This document shows, piece by piece, positions 9,256-19,430 of a DNA stretch of 64,000 bases. The stretch spans positions 13,827,501-13,891,500 of the forward strand of contig JAPQWV010000017.1 in the NCBI GenBank assembly GCA_027422505.1, read 5' to 3'. How positions within the stretch are numbered: position 1 is the first letter of the stretch; the number at the start of each line of letters is the position of its first letter. This stretch comes from Craterostigma plantagineum (lineage: Eukaryota > Streptophyta > Magnoliopsida > Lamiales > Linderniaceae). A program made the position numbers and the translations under genes. The notes under the pieces are model-generated. The model searched no databases and was not told where the DNA came from. It saw nothing but the letters and a program-made list of their open reading frames with translations.

Positions 9256-12200
9256 TGTAGCCACCCTAGCCATCGCCACCATTTCTAACGTCATCTGAAG
9301 TCCCTCACAACGTATTTAAATGAAGGAACTGCGGAAATGCGTATGAAATTTTTCATTTTTCATTTACATAACGGAACTTTGTCCAATACATGCCAAAAGA
9401 ATGCTTCCGCAACAAAAGAATTACTTTGACTTCTAATTACACACTAATCCTAGTTTGTAATCACTCGGGATGGTTGCGATGGCACAGCAAAAGCTCCTAT
9501 GCGCCCGGCCTCCCAGGTCGTCATCCATACACACACGTCCACCCCCAAAAGACGTTCGGAAGCTTCAAAAGATAGGCCTCGCTAGCTAGGCGATCACGTA
9601 CCGTGATAGTATGTACCTACAACACATAACATAAAGATATGAGCCACCGAGGCTCAGTAAGCTGAAATCATGCATGTATGCACGTGTCCCTTCCCCGCAA
9701 AGGCAATCCACGCCAACGCGTAAACCACTACACAAAGGCGATCCGCGCCGATGCACCTAACACTCCGCAAAGGCGATCTGCGCCGATGCACGTCATACTC
9801 GTACTAACATCACTCAGGGCCCTCGGCTAATCTCACTATGCACCACAAAGAGCTCACGTCTACTAGGGACAAATTTGACAGCGGTCCACGCCGGAAGGCC
9901 ATACCTAGGATGCACATCGTTCCCCTAGGTCGCCATATGTACCCGGTCGTCCCCGACTGTCGGCGGTCGCTCACGCTGGTAGCCCACGCTGAGGTTGCCT
10001 ACACCAGGGTTCCACCCTGTGTCGCTTATACCCTCAAGCGCACCCTCCAGGTCGCTCCCTACCGCCACGGGCATTGCCCAATCATATCATAAGTATGTCC
10101 ATACGGCCCTTTTGTCAACGGGTGTCCGCCGTAATATATTTCATTGCATACAATAATATTAATATAGGTATACGGCCCTTTCGTCAATCGGGACCTCTGC
10201 CCTAATCATAATCCATATACCTATACATATTTACATAATAGTACGACGACGCTAAACGCCGCTCTGGTAGCATAGTGGACAGCCCTTGACTCAACAGCGA
10301 GTCGACAAACACATGCCCATATCGGCAATTTCTCAATGGCCCTGAAGCGATACATCATATATATGCACACTCGACTCACACAACCCTCCCGCATATGATC
10401 GTGTATGCAAGTGAGTATGAATGTAAACTAACTTCAAACATGCTTACCACATGAAAACGTATCAATTAAGTCACGTAAACATGAAATCACTGAGGCACGT
10501 AGTCACATGAGGCGGGTACATTCAAGCAAGTTATGTGTCGTAGTTGGATTTCTACTTACCTGGCGTCCGTAGAATACTAGCTATCTGCCCTGGTAAATTT
10601 CCTATGTCCCGACCTTAGGCACAAAACATTCATATCAGTAAGCTACTTAATTAATTAAGCTAGCTAAGTTCTCGAAATATCCTAAGTCGTGAACCTAATT
10701 TGGATAATATGACTTGTGAAGTGCATTTAATTTGTGAACTAACGTTGGTCCTTATTTAAATTCGTTAAGTAGATTTCGCGAGTTTCGCCTAATTTTAACT
10801 TCATAACTTGGGGGACTCGTGAAATGTTTCGTCATATCCTAAATTCGCACCCTTATTTGTTTCGCTAACCACTTTATTCGCATTTGTATAGAGTTTGCGA
10901 ATCCCCACGGATTCGCAAAACTCATTGGATTCGCCAATTTAAGTTCGCCAACTAAGCCCTTATATAGTTCACGAATGGTCTTATACCAATAGTTCGCAAA
11001 ACCTTTATCAGCTATTATTCACTTCGCGAACTGTCCTTAAGTTCCTAAGTGAGTTCGCCAAGTATCCTACCCTGATTCGCGAATCGTTACTTAAATGGTT
11101 ATAGGATTCACGAAATGGTAAGTACATTCCTAGTTCGCGAAGTTGTGTACATTATTTCCTAATTCGCCAAATGCTCTAACTTAGTTCGCGAATCATAATT
11201 TTTAAACCTAGGGTTCGCGAAGTATTTTATTCATGGCCCTTGAAATTATTTCAACCTAGTTCGAAATCGCATCCTAGTGCGCGACCTCATAGTTCGCGAA
11301 TTACTATTTTATTATTTATTGATTCGCGAGGTTGCCGAGTTCGAAAAACTCGAGTTCGCAAACTTCGTCGGATTCGCCAAATTCTCTCGGTTCGCGAATG
11401 TGGATTAGCGAAGTGGCTTCCCCATGGTTCGTGATTCTTGGATTCGCCAACTTGGTTCGCAAAACCCTTAATTCGCGAAATAGGGTTTGCACGAGTTCGT
11501 AAACCTCGTTCGACCCGTGACGTTTTGCATGGTTCGCGATCCCTTCCCAATTCGCAAGGCTCGTCGTGTGATTTGTTGAACCCGCAATTACTTAAGTCGC
11601 GAGTCCATGCAAGTGACCTACTTCGAGTTCGCGAACTTGTTTCTCCTAGAGTTCGCGATCTCGAGTTCGCAAAGTTCGTGTTTCACGAACTCATCCCAAC
11701 TAATACACTTTCTAATTCGCAATATACTAGTTTTTGAGGATTGAAAAGCTACTTTTCTAAGAACTCATTTGAAGGCCGATTTGAACCCTTAGAACCCTAA
11801 AATAGAATTTAGCAAAAATGCAAATTTTAGACTTATTTTTTCGTGCCTAAAAGCCCCTAAAACACGTTAATACCGAATTAAACTTAGCAAATCTAGACTA
11901 GAAGGTTTGCTCCCAGGGATAAACCGCATAAGTTCTATCATATGATACCTTCGTGCTTCAAATCCTTAAGCTACACAAATCTTAGGATAGAATATAAACA
12001 TTATGGTTAGAGAGTGATACCTTGGCTTGATTTTCAACTCGATTTTACCTTGTTGCTTAGCTTTCGTTATTTTCCTTACAAATGAAGTTCTCGAACTCGG
12101 AATGGTTTTTGATAGGTTTTACTATGTAAAATGTGGTGATGGGACTTCCACTTGACGAAATATCCCCTAATTTAAGGCAAGTTGTCTCAAAATATTATTT

Positions 12201-12498
12201 CTAAGTTTTGGGCCCAAATTACTTTTAAGTCTAGCCCATTAATATTTAGGCTCCAATCTTAGCATATCACCCATATTTTCCTTTGCCTAATTTTCGAAAA
12301 TCTCTAATTAAATTGGAAGTCACATGGCATAATTTAAATGCACTTATTTCCACCAAATAGACTAAGCACACATTTTATCATGCAAATTTCACATAATTCA
12401 CACGAGCACATAATGATTGCAAGAAATGCACATGATTGCATTCAACACCTATGCAAATTTATTGGCCTCTTTTTTACTACAAGGACCCGGGTGCTACA
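9256..12498 (-). mobile_element. GY-A 5' LTR, full length (3243 bp)
   Basis: Plus strand begins TGTAGCCACC at the PBS and ends GGGTGCTACA at 12498, giving the inverted ends TGTAGC/GCTACA. The right half (10746-12498) matches the truncated 3' LTR at 5650-7379. The left half carries, in transcript sense, a GTAAGT donor-like site (10559-10554) and a hairpin with TTGTAG acceptor-like site (9656-9617). It also has imperfect repeats of about 35 bp (9695-9800). TTCGCGAA palindromes are dense at 10900-11700. It is inserted in the GY-B gag, with GTCAT at 12499-12503 as the possible surviving TSD copy. Confidence 0.85.
9695..9800. repeat. Imperfect tandem repeat CGCAAAGGCGATCCGCGCC, about 3 units
   Basis: Three copies of (CC)GCAAAGGC(A/G)ATC(C/T)(A/G)CGCC followed by (G/A)ATGCAC-like sequence, spaced about 33-37 bp, inside the GY-A LTR. 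No protein sense. Confidence 0.6.
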
Positions 12499-12677
12499 GT
12501 CATACTATCAGGGACTGTTTCCCACCAATCATATGCATGCCCTTGAAGGAGTGAGACTTCATAATCGAACTTCTCGTCTGGGGTGCATTGCATCATATTA
12601 AATATCCTTTCTGTTCTTTTCAGCCATGTTTCTGCTTCCGCGCGATCTGTCGTACCCATAAAATCCACAGCACCCAT
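12499..12677 (-). pseudogene. gag: GY-B Gypsy Gag, N-terminal fragment
   Basis: Minus-strand start of a second Gypsy Gag: MGAVDFMGTTDRAEAETWLK, then TERIFNMMQCTPDEKFDYEV and LLQGHAYDWWETV. This is the typical capsid beginning (substrate fold, WL..ERIF, C, ...WW). It is cut at 12499 by the GY-A LTR, and the rest of GY-B is not found left of GY-A. Residues differ clearly from the GY-A Gag, so it is another family. The PBS of the same element is about 245 bp upstream. Confidence 0.8.
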
Positions 12678-12920
12678 CTTTCTTAACTTATCATATCGTC
12701 GTTCTCGGGGAGTTGTCAGGGGTGTTCAGATTCAAACTGTCTAAGAGTATGCGATGAATGGGATTCAGGTACGGCCGTTCTTCTTCCTCCCTCTACAGTA
12801 GGTTCATCACGTTCTATAGGTATCAGATCACCTATTGCCCTTTGCCTATATATGCAAGAAAAATTTAAGGGCAATTCATAACATAGACATACTATGAAAA
12901 TGTCTACAGAACCTAAAGCA
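12678..12920 (-). other. GY-B leader between PBS and gag
   Basis: AT-rich, no ORF, consistent with a Gypsy 5' untranslated leader. Confidence 0.5.
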
Positions 12921-12940
12921 TAGGCTCTGATACCACTACG
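12921..12940 (-). promoter_or_regulatory. GY-B primer-binding site
   Basis: Minus strand TGGTATCAGAGCCTA (12935-12921) sits five bases from an LTR end reading GGGGCGCTACA. It is the initiator-Met tRNA type PBS and marks 12941 as the inner border of the GY-B 5' LTR. Confidence 0.88.
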
Positions 12941-13544
12941 TGTAGCGCCCCGTTTCCTATTACTATTTTACGCAATAATAAAATATTCATATAAAATTTT
13001 TCAAAATTCCCATAACCATTTCCTTTGACAAAACGGGCGCGTACATCCGACCTAGTTCCTTCCACAATCATGTAAATATATATACCTATCATACGAGTCA
13101 CAAAATGCAACAGTCTAAATCCATTTCTATTATATATGCTAATGAAGAACCAGATGGAGCAGAAGGAGAGCGTAGCCGGCCAACCTTGAATCCATGCTTT
13201 ATGTTCATGCTTTCTACGCAGCCTGCTAATTATCTACAACAACTATGAAGACACCGATTCAGATTATGATCGAAACATTTTAAACTAATAATAAAGGACG
13301 ATAGAATAAACAGGAGTCAGTTCCTTTCCATCAATATCGTAATTGTGCCATCATAAAATTATTATGCACATAACTGTCATTCATAGGATCCGTAGATCAC
13401 ATGTCATTCTTATCCATTTATTTTGATACTCCCGTTATAGACTAGCTAGACTCGTATACTGTAAGTCCAGTCGGCGCCCATGCATGGGACTTTGTCAATA
13501 CTATAGATGTCTGTATATGCCTGTACAGGACTCTGTCATCGCCC

Positions 13545-13622
13545 GATTTGATGGGAAGTAACTGTCATCCCCCAGATTTGGAGGGAAGTAACTGTCATCC
13601 CTCTGATTTGGAGGGAAGTATG
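13545..13622. repeat. 30-bp tandem repeat, about 2.6 units
   Basis: GATTTG starts at 13545, 13575 and 13605. Each is followed by GAGGGAAGTAACTGTCATCC or a near copy. Confidence 0.85.
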
Positions 13623-14632
13623 CCTTAGCATCCGTATCGTGCCATCCGTAGTCGTAGCAGTCATAAAGGTTTCTCCTTTCATTTATATGTATGCAATGCT
13701 ACATAAAATACGAGAGACAACACATAAATCATATAAAGGCACTTTACGGTCACATAGTTCACGTCGCTTCATAAATAACACATATTAATTAATCAATTCA
13801 CATAAAACATGTAAGCATATAAAGCACATAGGCACATGTCGCAATCATACGTCCGCTCAATCGACTTTGTCCTTGCCCTTATCCGATTTCTGACCTATAT
13901 AATTATTTTATTTGGTAAATACAAAATACCTATAATGACATGTGTGCGTGATATGCATGCCTTGTTATGCATGATCGTTCCTATCCGTAGCCTTTACCAA
14001 AAACCCCAATTTATTTTATATCAAAACTCTAAATATCGAACTTTTTATGTGATATTGAAATTCCTTATATTCGTATCACAATTCTTTTTATTTCGAAATT
14101 CTATTAAGTTCAGCATTCTTATTGTTATAAAATTCCCATATATCTCGAAATTCTTTCTAATTGAATTTCAAAATCTCATGTCTCGATATTTATCGTGTCG
14201 GATTTCCATGATTTCGAGATCATATATCGAAATCTGGTTTTGGTTTATAAAATCTTGTTTCGACTTCTTTAATCTCGAAATCTACACCTATCGAAAACTT
14301 AGTGGTACATGTCGAGAGCTTCAACGTGTAACATGAAGGATTTCGAAACACATTTCGACATTCTCCTAATCAAATTTCGAAACCTATGTCGAGAACTTAA
14401 TATGACATCGAGATCTTTGAGTTTCCAAAACATATTTCGAAATCTATCTAATACCTATTTGGTTTCAACTTTTAAATTTCGAGATCTTCCATTTTAAATG
14501 TCAAAATGTCTTGGGATCTCATTTTGAGATTTACCTAATTGATCTCGAGATCACATCTCGAGTTTTACTTAGTTCATTAGAGATTGTACCTCGATATTTA
14601 TATTTCAGCATTCCTAGCAATTTCGACATCTA

Positions 14633-14637
14633 ATTCG
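14633..14637. other. SV-B left target-site duplication ATTCG
   Basis: Five bases before the SV-B LTR. The right partner at 29951-29955 is ATCCG, one change. Confidence 0.7.
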
Positions 14638-14983
14638 TGTTAGGTCCTACGATTAACAACTCTATGATCCTAGGCATGAATTCTAAGTAATTCGAGATAA
14701 TAATTGACATTAAGATTCAATCGAAAAACTCAAAAGAACAAGAGAGAGAATTCGAGTAGAGTGAGAAAGTTACTATTGTTTCCCTCTCTAGGAATTGAAT
14801 TGCAAGCCTTTCGGATCAATTTCCAAAAATTTCTCTATTAAGCATAATGTGTGCACAGGTATTATACCAAACAAACTTGGTATAAATATCTAACTAGTCC
14901 TAGTCTATGGACTAATACAAATAAAGCCCCTAATTACAAGGACAACTAATGAAATCAAGCACAATTAAAATGTATACTCTACA
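14638..14983 (-). mobile_element. SV-B 3' LTR (346 bp)
   Basis: Plus strand TGTTAGGTCCTACG...CTCTACA. The 351-bp direct partner is at 29600-29950, and an inverted third copy is at 26840-27190. On the minus strand a TATA-like GGTATAAAT motif lies about midway. A minus-strand element has its 3' LTR here because the PPT side faces right. Confidence 0.9.
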
Positions 14984-14999
14984 ATCTTCTCCTTTGTGC
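14984..14999 (-). promoter_or_regulatory. SV-B polypurine tract, degenerate
   Basis: Minus strand reads GCACAAAGGAGAAGAT before the LTR start TGTAGAG. The inverted copy keeps the regular form CACAAAGGGGGAGAT at 26825-26839. Several G-to-A type changes suggest decay. Confidence 0.65.
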
Positions 15000-16582
15000 T
15001 TGATTGCGTCTCCGCGCCGTTTGTCCTCGTCGGGCATAATATGATCTGCGCAAGCCCAGCGCATGCTCAAAGTTCCTGAGCGTGTTCCTCAGCTCCAGTC
15101 GCTCCTCTATATCTTCAAGTAGTTCCATTAGGAGCGGCTGTTCTCTCACGAACCTGTCGATCCTCAGCATCGTATCTCGATTGATTTCTTCCAACCTCTG
15201 CTCGATGTTTTTCCTGACGACCTTGAGCGTCGCATCGCAAAACTTATGAATCTCAGTCTTCAGCATTAACCTATTCTTCTTAGCTATTGGATTGTGATAG
15301 GTGATGCCTAGGACTGAGCTGATGTGCACGTGATTGTTGGGAAGCCCTTCGATCTCAGGTCCTTTATTGAGCGGAGCGGTCATATTAACCTTCTTCATGT
15401 TGCTCTCCAGAGCCATCTGAAGGTCGTGTGCGGCAAAGTACTTGACTTGGCGCATCATGAACCGGTAGAGTCCCTCGAGTCCTTCTTTCTTCATGAAGCC
15501 TTGAGGACCTTTGTACTTTTCCACGTACAACTGATAGAGATGGTATACCTCATCAGCAGGGATGTACGGTCGGTCGCTCTCGCTTAGATCTTCTCGAGTT
15601 CTATCCACTCGCTCGATGGTGTAGTGAAATGTTGTAAGTCCTCCTTTTCCACAGTATACGCTGAGTAGTTGGCATATTGGCGAGAGACTCTTATAGTGGC
15701 TCTTGACTTGTTCTTTAGTCATCCCCAGTCTTACATCAGGTCCAAGTTTGGTCAGCATCCAGAGGTTGGTCTTCTGCTGATCCCAGTGAGAGATCCCTCT
15801 CAGCTCGAACTCGGTCGGCTTCTTAACTCTCTCCGGTGACCTCCAAACGTTTTCACGAACTTCTTCATGGAAGGGGATTTCTATTTAGATGTTCTCCCAC
15901 GGCGTGTCGATCCGAACGGTCCCTGGCATTAGTCTCGTGGGGGAAGTCGCTCGTTGCGAGATCAACTCTGGTAGCCTTGGGATATCTTGTTGGTAGTCTT
16001 CACCTTCCTGAAGCTCGTCGTCTTCTATGATCACGAGGTCTATGGAGGCTTGTTGTAGGAAATTCCGAACGTCATAAAGCCGTTGTCTTTGATGCTCCTC
16101 GGGCATGGAATAGGTCATCCACTGTCCTTCAAAGATGTATTTGCGTAGAACCTCTTGTGGTTTAACGCCATGTCCTGAGGGGCCCGGTTGGTCTGGAGCA
16201 ACCGAGGGAGTGGCTTGAGTAGCTGCTAGGGCTACGAGCATCACGGTACTTGCTTCTTCTTCCGAAAGCAAGGGGCTTGTCAGAATTAGTGGGGTGGATG
16301 GGGTCGACGGAGGCGTTCTGATGGTGGGTTGGTAGAATGGGCTTAGAGGTTGTGTGCGGTGCGTGGTGGTGGTGGTTTGTGTAGTGGGTTGTGAGGTTTC
16401 TTCAGCTCCAGTTCTTGTCTGCGCAGAGCCCGAGCCTTGGCCTTGTTCTTGACCACTCGTAGATGTTCGTGGCCTCTTCTCCCCTCATAAGGGTCCTGAT
16501 TGTCAGGATCGTCATGTCTGCATCTTGAGTGGGAGCTTTGTCCTCGGCAAGTTTCAGTAGGTGGCTCAGGATGATCCACCAA
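14984..16582 (-). pseudogene. SV-B env-like (third ORF), C-terminal domain
   Basis: This minus-strand sequence lies between pol and the 3' LTR, where Sireviruses carry an env-like ORF. Order in the protein: a Ser/Thr/Pro/Gln-rich part, DQPGPSGHGVKPQEVLRKYI, then EEHQRQRLYDVRNFLQQAS and an acidic patch. Next come LGMTKEQVKSHYKSLSPICQ and YRFMMRQVKYFAAHDLQMAL. The protein ends in an Arg-rich tail (RRGQTARRRNQAQRRRL) at about 14981. At least two frameshifts break it (near 15760-15890 and 16270-16340). I see no clear signal peptide or membrane span. The inverted copy at 25357-26844 has the same order. I cannot assign a biochemical function. Confidence 0.65.
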
Positions 16583-16826
16583 TCGCCTATAAAGAGACTC
16601 TTCTTGAGGCGACCAGATGGAGAGGCCGATCAGGCGGGCGAGTAGGATGTCGTGGAGCTCGGTTATGGGTATGGCGTATGGGTTGATGAGGATGGATGAA
16701 GTGGCTAAAGGGTCTGTGGTTGTGGGTTGTGGAGGTGTGAGGTTGGTTTGTGACGAAGGGCCTTCAGAGACAGGTGCTTTCCCGGTATCTCTGCGGGATG
16801 TCTCGATGGCGTGGAGTACTCTCTAC
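16583..16826 (-). other. SV-B env-like spacer
   Basis: Sequence between the repeat part and the C-terminal domain of the env-like region. Short frames only, no recognisable motif. Probably a frame-broken part of the same ORF. Confidence 0.4.
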
Positions 16827-17720
16827 ATGATCTTATCTTCCATGGATTGTACAGTGGCAGAGAGATCGGCCTGGAATTGCTCGTTCGTCACAAAAGGTGT
16901 GGAAGCCTCCGTCATAGATGTTCCAGGTCGACCGATGTCGCCTGTTGACAACCCATGAGCAGGCACCGACTCCATAGGTTGGCTCACAGTCACTTGAGGT
17001 TGTGACTGTATGAGACTTCCACCCAATCCTCTAGTCGAATCTTGAGGATTCTCTTCTATGGGTGTTACGGCAGGCTCAGGTTGGGCCTGCGAACCAGACA
17101 CCGGAAGATTTGGTTGCGTCTCAAAATTGAGCGAAGAAGTGCCGGCAACAAGCATGGTATCTGGTGCGGTGGTGACGGCGGGAAGAGGGACTCCATCGGG
17201 ATACTCAATCGTCTGGGAGTCCATCTTATGAGTCGGAGCTCCTCATCGGACTCGGTATCAGATGAGGTGGCCGTGTGAGGAGAAGGTTCGTGCTCCCCGT
17301 CCTCACGAGCCTAGTCCGTCACCAGTGGAAGTGAGTTGTGCCCCTCTCGGGCTGTGCTTCTTGTAGAGGAGCCTCCTCGATAGGCTCTTCAAGCACGCCA
17401 ACATATACAGGCACTTCCACTTGGATCGTTTCTGTTGGAGCCTCTTGTTCCAACTCGGTAGCCATAGCATCGATCAGCGTGGCATCTAAGTCCGGCATTG
17501 GCTCCTCGTGAGTTGGAGGCTCCAGCTCTAGTTCCTGAGCGACTTCACCAATCACATGTCCTCAGGACTAGGCTGTTGTTACGGTTGGGGAGGGCTAACT
17601 CCAAAATCTGTTGGGGGCCCTCGAATCATCTCTTCGGTGAGGTGATTCTCCCGGCAGTACGTACGATATACGTCTCCTCTGAGGTCAGCGAGACGTAGAA
17701 GCTCAAAAGGAATTGGCATT
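16827..17720 (-). pseudogene. SV-B env-like acidic repeat, copy 2
   Basis: Tandem duplicate of 17747-18660. Peptide blocks recur in the same order: MIGEVAQELELEPPTHEEPM, QVEVPVYVGVLEEPIEEAPL, then SSLNFETQPNLPVSG, GLGGSLIQSQPQVTVSQP and EASTPFVTNEQF. The DNA period is about 920 bp. The protein is acidic, Pro/Glu/Ser/Thr-rich and probably disordered. Frames are broken between 17224 and 17319. Confidence 0.7.
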
Positions 17721-17746
17721 GACGATTGGCGTGGAATAATCTCTCC

Positions 17747-18665
17747 ATGATCTTGTCTTCCATGAATTGTACAGCGGCAGAGAGAGCGGCCTAGAATTTC
17801 TCGTTCGTCACAAAAGGGGTGGAAGCCTCCATCGTAGATGTTCCAGGTCGACTGATGTCGCCTGTTGTCAACCCTTGAGCAGGCACCGGCTCCGTAGATT
17901 GGCTCGCAGTCACTTGAGGTTGTGACTGTTCGAGACTTCCATCCAATCCTCGACTTGAATCTAGAAGATTCGCGTCTATGGATGTTGTGACAGGCTCAAA
18001 TTGAACCTGTATGTCAGATATTTCGACGTCGAGGCCGGTAGTGATAGTCTGATCCTCGGCCCCGACCGCCGCTGTGATTGTGGGTTGCGGCTCTAGATTG
18101 AGTGATGAAGGGTCCTCAGCCCTAGAAGGTATGATAAGCGGCGTGTCTGACGTGGTGGAGACGACGGTGAGGAGGGACTCGATCTGAAAGCTCAGTCGAC
18201 GTGGAGTCCGTCTTATAAGTTGGATCTCCTCATCAGACTCAGTGTCTGACGAGGAAGCCGTGTGAGGTGTCGGTTCTCGTGCTTCTTCCTCACCGGCGTG
18301 TTCCGTCGTTTCAGGTGGTGAGCTGTGCCCCGTTTCCGCCTCGGGCTGTGCCTCATGAAGTAGAAACTCCTTAACAGGCTCTTGGAGCACGCCTACATGT
18401 ACGGGCACCTCCACCTGATATTCGTGTTCAGGAGCCTCGAGCGCCATCTCAGTAGCCACGACGTCTATTAGTGTATCACTACGTCTGGCATTTGCTCTTC
18501 GACCAAAGGAGACTCCTGTTGAAGCTCCTGAGCGACAACATCTATCATCGTGACCTCAGGGCTTGGTTGGTGTTGCGGTTGGGGACGGCTAACTCCAAAA
18601 TATGTGAGGAGCCCTCGAATTAGCTCCTCGGTGAGGTGATTCTCCCGGCAGTAAGTTCGATACAC
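17747..18665 (-). pseudogene. SV-B env-like acidic repeat, copy 1
   Basis: Contains LTEELIRGLLTYFGVSRPQP, MIDVVAQELQQESPLVEEQM, QVEVPVHVGVLQEPVKEFLL and EEIQLIRRTPRRLSFQIESL. It then runs through GLDGSLEQSQPQVTASQ to EASTPFVTNEKF and a stop. Stops near 18466 and 17791 separate the pieces. It is low in hydrophobic residues and probably a disordered stalk. It matches copy 2 at 16827-17720. Confidence 0.7.
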
Positions 18666-19430
18666 GTCTCCCTGGGGGTCAAGTCTGTGAGCCCTGGATT
18701 GTGGAAGAATTTGAGCCTTGGTGGTTGATAATTTCCTCCAGAAGGTAGATGAGGAATGGACTTATGCAACTCAATGAGTTCCCTGATGATCACACTAAAC
18801 CACCGAGCGTAGGGCACGTTCTTGGATCTCTTATTCTCCTTTTGCCTGATCTGGTCTGCAAGATGATTTATCAGTTTCGTGAAATCATAGTTCCTGGAGA
18901 ATGCGATTCCGTAGAAAATCCGCAGAATGTTGCCGTTGCCCATATCGAAGCCTGTATGCTTGGGCGATAGACACTTGTTAACGATCCCGAACAGTGTCGT
19001 CCACGGATGAGGGATACCGCTGCTCTGGAGCTGAGCTAGCTTCGTGAGCTGCGGTTGATATCCCATCTGCATGAAATCATGCACCATTGCATCTGATGGG
19101 AGCGGGTCGTAGTTTGCGCTGTATGGCAAGTCAAGAATCATCCCGAACTGGTTCTTGTTCATATTAATGTGTCGCGTCCCAATTACGGTTGAGAAGGAGA
19201 AGGCTCCATTATCCACTGCTCCTTGTATACATCCCCATAATTGCTGGAGATAGACCATTGGCACCGATGCAGTGACCGTCAATGCATGCCAGATGGGGTC
19301 GCCTTGCAGAATTGATGTGATGATATCTTCTGGACACCGAAAGGTGGTCAGATAGAGTTGAAAATTTGTATCCTGGACCTTCAGGTACAAATTATGGTCG
19401 TAGATGTGATTGTATCGTGAGTAGCCATCT
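18620..19430 (-). pseudogene. SV-B env-like ORF, N-terminal globular domain
   Basis: Open for about 270 codons on the minus strand. Blocks are LTTFRCPEDIITSILQGDPI, VYLQQLWGCIQGAVDNGAFS, IGTRHINMNKNQFGMILDLP and HPWTTLFGIVNKCLSPKHTG. They continue with ILRIFYGIAFSRNYDFTKL and VPYARWFSVIIREL. The series GTxHINMNKxQF ... LP ... PWTTLFGIVNKCL ... ILRIFYGI ... YARW resembles proteins often annotated in plants as putative transposon protein that accompany retroelements. I base that on pattern memory, not a search. There is no ATG near the left end. The frame opens right after TGCTTCAG (about 19432), which looks like a splice acceptor, so the N-terminus may come from an upstream exon. Confidence 0.6.

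Larger units (their letters stand above)
12941..14637 (-). mobile_element. GY-B 5' LTR, part 1 (interrupted by SV-B)
   Basis: Begins TGTAGCGCCCC on the plus strand beside the PBS. It contains a 30-bp tandem repeat (13545-13622) and then dense CGAAAT / TCGAGAT motifs (14030-14637). It stops at the SV-B insertion, and the same motif-rich sequence resumes at 29951 and again at 35539. Open stretches such as 13836-14336 are low-complexity LTR sequence, not genes. Confidence 0.75.

Noticed and set aside
10746..10746. Left border of the GY-A 5' LTR at 10746, where similarity to 5650-7379 begins
   Set aside because: No PBS is next to it. TGTAGCCACC with a perfect PBS lies at 9256, and 9256-10745 shows the same layout as other Gypsy LTRs, so the 3' LTR is truncated instead.
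13836..14336. 166-codon plus-strand open frame
   Set aside because: It lies wholly inside the GY-B LTR, is Ile/Phe/Ser-rich from AT-rich repeats, and has no domain or homologous copy in frame.
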